This document shows positions 17,100-24,992 of a DNA stretch of 64,000 nucleotides, in pieces. The stretch comes from Paenibacillus sp. USDA918EY. GTDB taxonomy: Bacteria > Bacillota > Bacilli > Paenibacillales > Paenibacillaceae. The DNA is taken from assembly GCF_009870825.1 (NCBI RefSeq), contig NZ_WTWY01000003.1, forward strand, positions 310,001 through 374,000, written 5' to 3'. A model generated the notes under the pieces. That model was not told the DNA's origin, searched no databases, and saw only the letters and a list, made by a program, of their open reading frames with translations. The number at the start of each line of letters is the position of its first letter. The first letter of the stretch is position 1. Position numbers and translations under genes: made by a program.

Positions 17100-17981
17100 A
17101 TGGACATCAGGCAGTTGAAATATTTTATCGCCATTGTGGAAGAGAGGAAAATATCCGCAGCCGCCCAAAGATTGCATATGTCCCAACCGCCGCTGAGCCA
17201 GCAGCTGAAGGCGATGGAAGACGAACTGGGAACGCGCCTCGTAGAAAGAAGCGGAAAAACGCTGGAGTTGACCGCCTCCGGAAAAGCGCTCTACCAATAC
17301 GCCCTGCAAATGACGCAGCTGATGGACGAGGCCGTGTCGGAGGTCAAGGAGGTCGGCAGGGGCGCCAAAGGCAGCCTGAACATCGGGATCAACACGTTGT
17401 CATCCGTTGAATTGCCCGAACTGCTGCACCGATTCCAGGCCCGTCACCCGCATGTAACCTATAAAATCCAGCAAAACGAATCGTCCCGCCTGTGCGAACT
17501 GGTCAAAAGCCGGGTGCTGGAGCTTGCGATCATCCGCCTGCCCTTGGAGCTGGACGCTTTTTCGGTCATCCACCTGGCTACGGAGCCGTTTTATTTTCTC
17601 GCTTCAATGGAGAAGCCGGGAATCGGCCCGGAAATCGACCTCTCCGACCTGCGGGAGGAGCCGCTGATGCTTCCGAGCACGGAAGGGCTGGGCGTCCACT
17701 ACACCATCCATATGGCGTTTACCGCCCGGCAAATCAAACCGAACATCGTCGCCGAATGCTCCGACATTCCGCTGCTGCTCAAGCTGGTATCTTCGGGTTT
17801 CGGCACGGCGATCGTGCCCGAAACGGTCGCCCGCCAGCTTGAAGGCCGGAATATCCGCGCAAGCAAAATAACGGATCCCCGGCTGTCCGCGGCGTCGGGT
17901 TTGATATGGCTTAAAGGGCATCATCTGTCCGCGACGGCCCAGCATTTTGTCGAGATGATGAAAGAACGGCATACGCATTGA
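17100..17981 (+). CDS. LysR family transcriptional regulator
   Basis: This 293-residue protein has the N-terminal winged helix-turn-helix of LysR regulators (MDIRQLKYFIAIVEERKISAAAQRLHMSQPPLSQQLKAMEDELG) and a C-terminal periplasmic-binding-like effector domain. The ATG at 17100 is preceded by GGAGGGG. Earlier in-frame ATGs add nine residues without family similarity. It is divergent from the amidohydrolase pair, the usual layout for a LysR activator and its target. Its C-terminal half resembles the CitR/GltC/BenM-type proteins found in Bacillales. Confidence 0.92.
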   Translation: MDIRQLKYFIAIVEERKISAAAQRLHMSQPPLSQQLKAMEDELGTRLVERSGKTLELTASGKALYQYALQMTQLMDEAVSEVKEVGRGAKGSLNIGINTLSSVELPELLHRFQARHPHVTYKIQQNESSRLCELVKSRVLELAIIRLPLELDAFSVIHLATEPFYFLASMEKPGIGPEIDLSDLREEPLMLPSTEGLGVHYTIHMAFTARQIKPNIVAECSDIPLLLKLVSSGFGTAIVPETVARQLEGRNIRASKITDPRLSAASGLIWLKGHHLSATAQHFVEMMKERHTH

Positions 17982-18123
17982 AATGTACGGCGCATGAAAT
18001 GAAACCTTCCTACAGGAGCGCAATCTCCTTTGGAATTCTGTAGCGGAAAAATAGCCGGCGCCAATCATTGACAAAACACCGTCAATGTCATTTTGAAGAA
18101 GGCTGGTCGCTTCCCGATATCCT

Positions 18124-18167
18124 AAAAAAGCGAAAACACGCCGCTGCCGGCGTGTTTTCGCTTTTTT
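18124..18167. terminator. Bidirectional terminator, LysR / FMN reductase
   Basis: A perfect 20-bp stem (18124-18143 with 18148-18167) closes a 4-nt loop, with A-runs and T-runs on both sides. It serves the convergent LysR and flavin reductase genes. Confidence 0.95.
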
Positions 18168-18173
18168 CTGCAT

Positions 18174-18731
18174 TTATCGGCGAAGCGTTCCGAGTGCGCC
18201 GCTCCAGGCTATCACCTGGTCCAGCATGGTATTCAGGACGCCTTCCTGATAAGGCGCAGGTTTAAAGACGGTGTAGTTTTCAAAATCCCCGTTAAAGGTC
18301 AAGCCGACCTGGGCGCGGACGACGGCCAGCATCAGCTCGCCGGCGATCAGGCGAAGGTTTTCGGCGGCGCGCACCCCGCCTCCTCCGCCGTATCCTACGA
18401 TTCCCGCGGCCTTATTGTTCCATTCGTAATATAAGTAATCGATCGCGTTTTTGAGCGCGCCCGAGATTGCATGGTTGTATTCCGGCGTCAGAAACACGTA
18501 CCCGTCAAAGGATTTGATTTTCTCCGACCAGGCGATCGTATGGGGTTTCGTGTATTGGCCCGATGCGGCCCCCATCGGCTCATCCAGCAGCGGCAGGTTG
18601 TAATCCGCGATGTCGACGATTTCGAATCTGGCGTCCTCCCGCCGCTTCGCGATCTCGTACACCCATTCCGCCACGGCCTTCCCGTTGCGCCCCGGGCGCG
18701 TGCTTCCAATGATAATGGCAATATTCAACAT
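18174..18731 (-). CDS. NADPH-dependent FMN reductase family protein
   Basis: This 185-residue flavodoxin-fold protein has the FMN phosphate loop GSTRPGRNG (residues about 9-17) and the FLTPEYNHAISGALKNAIDYL motif typical of the NADPH-dependent FMN/azo/chromate reductase family. A later GYGGGGGVRAAENLR loop is also characteristic. Such enzymes reduce FMN, quinones, azo dyes or metals with NADPH. It stands alone next to a strong terminator; the neighbouring MFS gene is on the same strand, 72 bp upstream. Confidence 0.9.
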   Translation of the reverse strand: MLNIAIIIGSTRPGRNGKAVAEWVYEIAKRREDARFEIVDIADYNLPLLDEPMGAASGQYTKPHTIAWSEKIKSFDGYVFLTPEYNHAISGALKNAIDYLYYEWNNKAAGIVGYGGGGGVRAAENLRLIAGELMLAVVRAQVGLTFNGDFENYTVFKPAPYQEGVLNTMLDQVIAWSGALGTLRR

Positions 18732-18803
18732 ATGTTTTCTCCTCCTCGTTTGTATTGGATGATGCTTATGAATAAATAGGCGAATCGCCTTATCGAAACC
18801 GTT

Positions 18804-20210
18804 TCAGGCTTTTCCCTGCGGCTGCGCCGCCGCGCCGGCCGGCTTGATGCCGGGAAGGCTTCCTTTTTTCAAATACCAATGTCCCGCGATCAGCAGCACG
18901 ACATGAACGGCCGCAAGCACCAGGAATATATTCGAATAAACATAAGCGCCGCCGGTGCTGAAGTTCAGCGGGTTCCAGGCGCCGCTCGCGCCCATGTCGA
19001 TGATTTTGCCGTTAATGGCTACGGCGACGCTCCCCGAGATGAAATTCATCATGGAAAACATGCCCATACCGACGCCCGTTTGCGACTTCGGAAGCGTTTT
19101 GGACGCCGAGCTGGCGAGCACGATGTTCATGAAGGATTGACCGACGTTTCCCAGCACCAATATAAAGGCGATGGCGACCGGCGATGCCCCCGTGAAGACC
19201 GACATCAAGGCAAAGCAGGACAGCAGCATGACGGAGGCGATATGAAATACAAACGAAACGCCTTTCGTATCGGCGAGCGTGCCTCCTTTTTTCCCAAGCA
19301 GCGCCGAACATAAAGCTGCCGGAACAAGGGCGAGCCCGATCCAGCCGGACGACAGCCGCTGTTCTCCCGCCAGCAGCAGCGGGCTTAAAAAGATCAGCGA
19401 ATACGATATGCCCGTGATCAGGAATGTGGCCGCCAAGTAAACCATATAGCTTTTATTCTTCAAAAGCTTCGGCTGAATGAAAGGTTCTTTGGCCAATCCG
19501 ATCCGGAGGCCGAACAGGATAAACGCAGCAGCGCCTCCGGCCATAATCAGCCACGAATCTTCCGATAATCCGAACAGCAGCATGCCTACTCCCGCGCCCA
19601 GCAAAACGGCTCCCGGCCAATCGACCTGCCCCGCCGCTCCCGGCTCGTCGTTCAAAAATTTGCGGTACCAGGGCAGCAACAGCAGCGTCAGCAGCGGGAT
19701 GCAAAACAACCAGCGCCAATCCGCCACGCTTGATACGAGCGCCGAAACGACGGGACTGAGCGCGTTGCCGATGGCCAGCCCTACGGCCGACATCCCGAGG
19801 GCGGTTCCCCTTTTCTCCACCGGAAAGTAACGGACGGGGATTAACGTCGCCGTTGCCGGGATAACCGCAGCACCAGCCGCCTGAAGCGCCCTGCCGAAGA
19901 TAACCATGCCGAATGTCGTCGAGCAGAGCCCGAGCACGGAACCGGCGGCAAAAATGAACAGGCCGACGGTCAGCAGCTGCTTCAGCCTGTATTTATCCGC
20001 CAGCTTGCCGTAAATCACCGTCCCGATGGCATAAATGAGCGTATATACGGACGTCATCCAGCTGACCTGCGAAAGGGTCAAATGGAACTGCTCCCGGATT
20101 TGCGGAAGCACGACGTTGAACATCCCTGCGCTCATGACGGATATAATCAGGGTGCAGGCCAATAGGCGAATCAGTTTCATGGCCTGGGCTTGCTGCGCTT
20201 CATCTTGCAT
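18804..20210 (-). CDS. MFS multidrug-type exporter (DHA2-like)
   Basis: This 468-residue major facilitator protein has about 14 hydrophobic segments. It shows motif A (GKLADKYRLKQLL) and the typical DHA segments IFGRALQAAGAAVIPATATLIPVRYFP and GTALGMSAVGLAIGNALSPVVSALV. The ATG at 20210 was chosen because GAGGAGG lies 9 nt upstream, whereas the ATGs at 20219 and 20252 have bad or no ribosome-binding sites. It follows a TetR gene, and a TetR operator lies 24 bp upstream of its start. The likely role is drug or metabolite export, de-repressed by a ligand of the TetR protein. Confidence 0.92.
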   Translation of the reverse strand: MQDEAQQAQAMKLIRLLACTLIISVMSAGMFNVVLPQIREQFHLTLSQVSWMTSVYTLIYAIGTVIYGKLADKYRLKQLLTVGLFIFAAGSVLGLCSTTFGMVIFGRALQAAGAAVIPATATLIPVRYFPVEKRGTALGMSAVGLAIGNALSPVVSALVSSVADWRWLFCIPLLTLLLLPWYRKFLNDEPGAAGQVDWPGAVLLGAGVGMLLFGLSEDSWLIMAGGAAAFILFGLRIGLAKEPFIQPKLLKNKSYMVYLAATFLITGISYSLIFLSPLLLAGEQRLSSGWIGLALVPAALCSALLGKKGGTLADTKGVSFVFHIASVMLLSCFALMSVFTGASPVAIAFILVLGNVGQSFMNIVLASSASKTLPKSQTGVGMGMFSMMNFISGSVAVAINGKIIDMGASGAWNPLNFSTGGAYVYSNIFLVLAAVHVVLLIAGHWYLKKGSLPGIKPAGAAAQPQGKA

Positions 20211-20233
20211 ATCCACCATCCTCCTCGAATGAA

Positions 20234-20251
20234 CGTCAGTACTGACTGACA
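20234..20251. promoter_or_regulatory. TetR operator before the MFS gene
   Basis: On the minus strand this reads TGTCAGT-CAGT-ACTGACG, a 7-4-7 inverted repeat with one end mismatch. It matches the site at 20961-20978 in 16 of 18 positions. It lies between the TetR and MFS genes. Confidence 0.8.
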
Positions 20252-20350
20252 TTTAATGCAAAAGAAAAACGTCTTATTGACGTATTCTTATACTGCCTTG
20301 CTGCCTAACATTAATCTTGCATAAATTACCGGAATGCTTGCCGACCGGAA

Positions 20351-20935
20351 TCAAGGGGCCAGCGCTTTCGCAAAAATCCGGACGCTTTCTTCGATAAACG
20401 CGTCCAAGGTCACGCCGGGGAAGTTTTCGTCTTTCTCCAGTTCATTCAAAAACGCGCCGAAATGCATCATCAAAAAGGACAACGCCTGGATTTCCGGATT
20501 TGTCCGGGCCATTTTCCCCTTCTCGGCCATCGCCACGAAATACTGCGTCAAAAACTCCATCAGCCGCAGCGGATGCTGCTGCGTTTGCTGCCGAATGCCG
20601 GGAAGATGCGCCTCGTCCTTGATGCTGATCAGAATCATTTTCCGGTTGCGGTTCATCGTCTCGTGGTATTTCCGCGCGATCAGCAGCAGATCGGCATGCA
20701 AATCCCATGTGATCTGTTCTTGAAAAAGATTCGCCATTTCCCCGGTGTAATGGAAACGTTCGAAAGCCTCGTCGATCAGCTTCCGCTTGCTGCCGAAATG
20801 GCGGAACAGCGTCTTTTCGCTGACGCCGGCAGCCGCGGCGATTTCTTGGGTGGTGACTCCCTTATACCCCTTCTCGGAGATCAAATCGATCGCGGACAGC
20901 AGCATTTTATCCCGGTTGCATAATGATTGCTCCAC
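20351..20935 (-). CDS. TetR family transcriptional regulator
   Basis: This 194-residue repressor has the N-terminal TetR helix-turn-helix (ISEKGYKGVTTQEIAAAAGVSEKTLFRHFGSKRKLI) and a helical ligand-binding C-terminus. It starts with GTG at 20933-20935 behind AAGGAG. One operator copy lies upstream of its own start and another between it and the MFS gene, so it probably represses itself and the exporter. The inducing ligand is unknown, but is plausibly the exporter substrate. Confidence 0.92.
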   Translation of the reverse strand: MEQSLCNRDKMLLSAIDLISEKGYKGVTTQEIAAAAGVSEKTLFRHFGSKRKLIDEAFERFHYTGEMANLFQEQITWDLHADLLLIARKYHETMNRNRKMILISIKDEAHLPGIRQQTQQHPLRLMEFLTQYFVAMAEKGKMARTNPEIQALSFLMMHFGAFLNELEKDENFPGVTLDAFIEESVRIFAKALAP

Positions 20936-20960
20936 TACGGCTCATCTCCTTGCGAAAGTA

Positions 20961-20978
20961 TGTCAGTGAGTACTGACA
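20961..20978. promoter_or_regulatory. TetR operator before the tetR gene
   Basis: TGTCAGT-GAGT-ACTGACA is a 7-4-7 inverted repeat with perfect arms. It lies 25 bp upstream of the tetR start codon and is nearly identical to the site before the MFS gene. Confidence 0.82.
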
Positions 20979-21103
20979 GTCATTATATTATGCCAGAAAA
21001 TTCTAGATGTCAATGCCGCTGATAAAAAAATGTCCCCTACACCTCCCGGGTACGGTACCCAAAGATGGATGCAGAGGACAAAACTTCCGAACGTTATCCC
21101 TGT

Positions 21104-22477
21104 CTATGCCGGCAAAACGGGCACTTCCTTCATAATGTCGCCGCCCTCCTCCATCCAGCGCTGCAGTTCTCCCGCCAAACGCCTGATGTGAGGTTCGTTT
21201 GCCGGATCGTCCGACACGTCGCGCGTTTCCCATGGATCGGCTTCCAGATCGAACAGCTGGATCCGATCCGTTCCCGTATCGGTCACGGGCGAATGGTAAT
21301 AACGGATCAGCTTCCATCTGCCGTCTTTAACCATCCGCTGCACGTCCCGGTAAGCGGTGCATACGACAGGGCGAAGCCGCTCCCGTCCTTCGAGGAGCGG
21401 AACGAAGCTGATTCCTCCCGCGCCGGAAGGCATCCGGAGTCCGCACAGCTCGGCGAGCGTCGGGAACATGTCGATGTTGCTTGCGGGCGCCGAAATCCGG
21501 AGCCCTTGCGGAACGCCCGGTCCCCGCATGATAAACGGAATCCGTATGCTGTGATCATACACGTTCTGCTTGCCCATCAATCCGTGCTGGCCGATCGCTA
21601 TGCCGTGATCCGCCGTATAAACGATGATGGTCTCTTCGTATATCCCTTGATCCTTCAACGCGGAGACCACGCGTCCGATTTGGGCGTCCATATGGGTAAT
21701 CATCGCGTAGTAGTCGGCTATATGGCGGCGGATTTCCGCTTCGCTCCGGGGAAGCCGCGCCAGCTTTTCGTCCCGGACCTCCATGTCCCCGGTGTCGAAC
21801 GGATGGCGCTCCATGAAATTGGAAGGTAACGGAATCGCCTCCGGATCATACATCCCCGCATACGGCTCCGGTGCGGTGCGGGGATCATGCGGCGCGGTAT
21901 AAGCCACATACAAATAAAACGGCCGTTCCCGATCATGATTCCGGATAAAGTCGACGGCAGCGTCGGTAAACAGCTCCGTCGAGAAAGCTTCGCTGATCCG
22001 CTCGCGTTCCTGGGGATAACGGCCTTCGGGATCAAACGGCTGCACCGGAACGCGGTCATGGTCGCTCATCCCGTAGAAAAACAGCTTGTCGCCGCCTGCA
22101 AAGCTCCGGGCGAAACTCCCCTTGTCATTATGCCACTTGCCTACGGCGTATGTATGGTAGCCGCCGTCTCGGAACGTTTGCGGCATGAGCGGAACGTCGG
22201 GACGAATGTTCACGGAATGCTCCCAAACGCTGACGTCGCTGCCGATCATCGACTCGAAGATGGGCCGGCCCGTGTTCACGCATGCCCGGCTGGGGGCGCA
22301 GACCGCCCCCGTCAGCCCTCCGAAGATGTGCATCCCTTCCAGCGCCGTGCCCTCCGCCGAGAGCGCGTCCAGCGTCGGCGTGCGAACGACGGCGTTGCCC
22401 GAGGAACGGATCGCCTCATATCGATGGTCATCCGCAATGATGAAGACGACATTAGGCTTTTTCATGCTGTATTTCAT
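21104..22477 (-). CDS. Sulfatase, Cys-type (formylglycine-dependent)
   Basis: This 457-residue type I sulfatase starts with the metal motif PNVVFIIADDHR and carries the maturation motif C60-A-P-S-R, whose Cys is converted to formylglycine. Other family segments are GKWHNDKG, YVAYTAPHDPR and YTADHGIAIGQHGLMGK. The ATG at 22477 has AAGGGAG at 9 nt. There is no signal peptide, so the enzyme is cytosolic. It is the last gene of the operon starting with the importer at 28539, directly after a GH3 glycosidase. It probably removes sulfate from an imported sulfated saccharide (inference). No formylglycine-generating enzyme is in the window. Confidence 0.92.
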   Translation of the reverse strand: MKYSMKKPNVVFIIADDHRYEAIRSSGNAVVRTPTLDALSAEGTALEGMHIFGGLTGAVCAPSRACVNTGRPIFESMIGSDVSVWEHSVNIRPDVPLMPQTFRDGGYHTYAVGKWHNDKGSFARSFAGGDKLFFYGMSDHDRVPVQPFDPEGRYPQERERISEAFSTELFTDAAVDFIRNHDRERPFYLYVAYTAPHDPRTAPEPYAGMYDPEAIPLPSNFMERHPFDTGDMEVRDEKLARLPRSEAEIRRHIADYYAMITHMDAQIGRVVSALKDQGIYEETIIVYTADHGIAIGQHGLMGKQNVYDHSIRIPFIMRGPGVPQGLRISAPASNIDMFPTLAELCGLRMPSGAGGISFVPLLEGRERLRPVVCTAYRDVQRMVKDGRWKLIRYYHSPVTDTGTDRIQLFDLEADPWETRDVSDDPANEPHIRRLAGELQRWMEEGGDIMKEVPVLPA

Positions 22478-22564
22478 AATGCGGCACTCCCTTTTCATAA
22501 CGAATTTCTAATGAAACCGCAACGGATGATTCCGGCCGGCCGTAAATCGCGGTTCGGCGCTTGC

Positions 22565-24865
22565 TTATACTCCTCTTACGCGTAATATTACGCTTTGAAC
22601 ATCCGCCGAATGGGGGCCGACCATGATGTCGAAATCGCCTTCTTCAACGGTCTCTTCCAAGTCCCTGCCGACAAAGGACAGCTGCTCCGCATCGATGTCG
22701 AACGTCACCTCCCGGGTTTCTCCCGGCTCCAGGAAAATCTTCGAGAATCCCTTAAGTTCCTTGGCCGGACGGGTGATGGAGCTGACTTTGTCCCCGATAT
22801 AAAGCTGCACGGTTTCGGCGCCGGCCCGTTCGCCCTTATTCGTGACGCTCACCGTTGCGGAGACGCTCCCGTCGGACGTCATTTCAGGAGCCGAGAGGGA
22901 AAGCGCCCCGTATTCGAATTCGGTATAGCTGAGGCCGTACCCGAACGGATAGGCGGGCTGCATATCGGTTTCGAGGTAACGTTTGCCGACCGTTCTTTTG
23001 CCATTGTAACGAACCGGCAGCTGACCGACGGATTTAGGGATCGATACGGTCAGCCGTCCCGAAGGATTGGCGTCGCCAAACAACATGTCGGCCACGGCGT
23101 TTCCGCCCTCCTGTCCGGGATACCACGCCTCCAATACGGCGTCGGCATGCTCGTCGATCCACGGCTCCGCCACCGGCCGCCCGTTGATATAAACGACGAC
23201 CAGCGGTTTGCCAAGCTTCGCGAGCTCTTCGGCAAGCTCCCTCTGCACGCCCGACAGCCCGAGCGTGGAACGGTCGATTCCTTCCCCGCAGTCCATGTCG
23301 CTGTGCGGGCTGTCCGTGACGACCGATGCGCCGGTACGGAGGTCGATCGTCCCTTCGCCGAAATCGCGTGCGCTCGAACCGCCCAGCACCAGCACGATGA
23401 CGTCGGCTTTCCCCGCCGTCTCGACCGCCGTTTCGAAGCCTTCCCGGCTGTCATCCTTGATTCTGCACCCCGGGGCGTAAAGAACCCTTTCCGGGGCATG
23501 CGACAATTGGTTTCGGATGCCGTCGAGCACGGTCACGACGCTCCGGCGGGGCTGCGGCGACGTATAATCCCCAAGCTGGTTGTAAATGTTGTCCGCGTTC
23601 GGGCCGATGACGGCGATTTTACCGGCGCCATGTTTGCTTAAAGGCAGCGTACGGTCCTTATTTTTCAACAGCACGATGCCTTCAAGCGCGGCCTGCCGGG
23701 CCAAAGCGATATGCTCGCGGCTTCCGATGACCCGGGCCGCGCGTTCGGGATCGGCGTAAGGCCGCTCGAACAATCCGAGCTCGAATTTGATGCGCAAAAT
23801 GCGGGATACCGCTTCGTCCAGCGTCTCCATGCCTACTCGCCCGTTCAACACTGCATGCTCCAGATGGGCCCGGAACATGTCGCCGGACATTTCCATATCC
23901 ACGCCGGCGTTCAGCGAAGCCGCGGCCGCTTCCTCCGGATTTGAGGCCGTATCATGCCCCCACACCAGCATGTTGATCGCCCCGCAATCGGTAATGACAA
24001 AGCCGTCGAAACCCCACTGCTTCCGAAGCACATCCGTCAGCAAATACGGATCGGAGGTGCACGGAACGCCGTCGATTTCGTTGTACGCGGTCATCACCGA
24101 TTTCGCCCCGGCCCGGACGGCCGCACGGAACGGCTTCAAATCCACCTCGTGCAGCTCGCGCAGCCCCATATGGACCGGCGCGCTGTTGCGCCCGCCTTCG
24201 GAGCTGCCGTATCCCGCAAAATGCTTCAGCGTGGCGATGACGCTGTCATCGGCGTCCAGCCGGCTACCCTGCAGGCCGCGGACGGCCGCTTCCGCCATGG
24301 CCGAGGCCAGGTACGGATCCTCGCCGTACGTTTCCTCGGTGCGTCCCCAGCGGGGATCGCGGACGACATCCAGCACCGGGGAATACGTCGCGGCCCCGCC
24401 TTGGCTGCGCGTCTCCAGCGCGATAGCCCGGCATACCTGCTCGTACAGCTCCCGGTTCCACATGCTGGCCAGCGACAAAGGCACCGGGAAGACGGTCGCC
24501 CCGATCGCCATATGGCCATGCGAGCATTCCTCCCCGAACAAAATCGGAATGCCGAGCCGCGAATGCTCCATTGCGTAACGCTGGATGGCGTTTATCGTTT
24601 CGGCTCCCTCCCGCGGAGAGAGTCCCGTCTCAAGGGTGACCTCCGTCCAAGGATCGGCGCGCAAAACGCCGTAAAGCGAACCGACCCTTCCTCGGGCCGC
24701 TTCCTCCTTGAACGCTTCGGCTAACCTGATTTCGCTTCCGTTTCGCTCGTACACCTTCCAGCCGAACAGCTGCACAAGCTGCCCGACTTTTTCTTCCAGC
24801 GTCATCAGCCGCAGCAGATGCTCCGTTCTTGCTTCGATGCTTAATGATGCGTCTTTGTAACTCAT
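22565..24865 (-). CDS. Glycoside hydrolase family 3 (beta-glycosidase, BglX-like)
   Basis: This 766-residue GH3 enzyme has a TIM-barrel domain with the substrate motif KHFAGYGSSEGGRNSAP and the nucleophile Asp at about residue 293 in GFVITDCGA. A C-terminal alpha/beta sandwich and a fibronectin III-like end (ETVQLYIGDKVSSITRPAKELKGF) follow. It removes terminal beta-glucosyl or beta-xylosyl-type residues by a retaining mechanism. There is no signal peptide. GGAGGAGG precedes the ATG. It follows the importer lipoprotein gene after a strong hairpin and is followed by a sulfatase, suggesting joint action on one imported oligosaccharide. Confidence 0.94.
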   Translation of the reverse strand: MSYKDASLSIEARTEHLLRLMTLEEKVGQLVQLFGWKVYERNGSEIRLAEAFKEEAARGRVGSLYGVLRADPWTEVTLETGLSPREGAETINAIQRYAMEHSRLGIPILFGEECSHGHMAIGATVFPVPLSLASMWNRELYEQVCRAIALETRSQGGAATYSPVLDVVRDPRWGRTEETYGEDPYLASAMAEAAVRGLQGSRLDADDSVIATLKHFAGYGSSEGGRNSAPVHMGLRELHEVDLKPFRAAVRAGAKSVMTAYNEIDGVPCTSDPYLLTDVLRKQWGFDGFVITDCGAINMLVWGHDTASNPEEAAAASLNAGVDMEMSGDMFRAHLEHAVLNGRVGMETLDEAVSRILRIKFELGLFERPYADPERAARVIGSREHIALARQAALEGIVLLKNKDRTLPLSKHGAGKIAVIGPNADNIYNQLGDYTSPQPRRSVVTVLDGIRNQLSHAPERVLYAPGCRIKDDSREGFETAVETAGKADVIVLVLGGSSARDFGEGTIDLRTGASVVTDSPHSDMDCGEGIDRSTLGLSGVQRELAEELAKLGKPLVVVYINGRPVAEPWIDEHADAVLEAWYPGQEGGNAVADMLFGDANPSGRLTVSIPKSVGQLPVRYNGKRTVGKRYLETDMQPAYPFGYGLSYTEFEYGALSLSAPEMTSDGSVSATVSVTNKGERAGAETVQLYIGDKVSSITRPAKELKGFSKIFLEPGETREVTFDIDAEQLSFVGRDLEETVEEGDFDIMVGPHSADVQSVILRVRGV

Positions 24866-24930
24866 TGGCTGCGTTCCTCCTCCATCCCCCGCTTTTTCCT
24901 GTCATGCAATGTTTCCATGAAATTATAAAG

Positions 24931-24976
24931 GCAATAGCCAACCCCCGGCGAAAACGCCGGAGATGTTGGCTATTGC
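24931..24976 (-). terminator. Intercistronic hairpin after the importer lipoprotein gene
   Basis: An outer 12-bp stem (24931-24942 with 24965-24976) and an inner GC stem (24945-24950 with 24955-24960) lie between the lipoprotein and GH3 genes. The minus-strand T-run is poor. It may be a partial terminator or a 3' stabiliser that raises lipoprotein level above the enzyme genes. Confidence 0.65.
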
Positions 24977-24992
24977 GGCTTGGAACGTCAGG

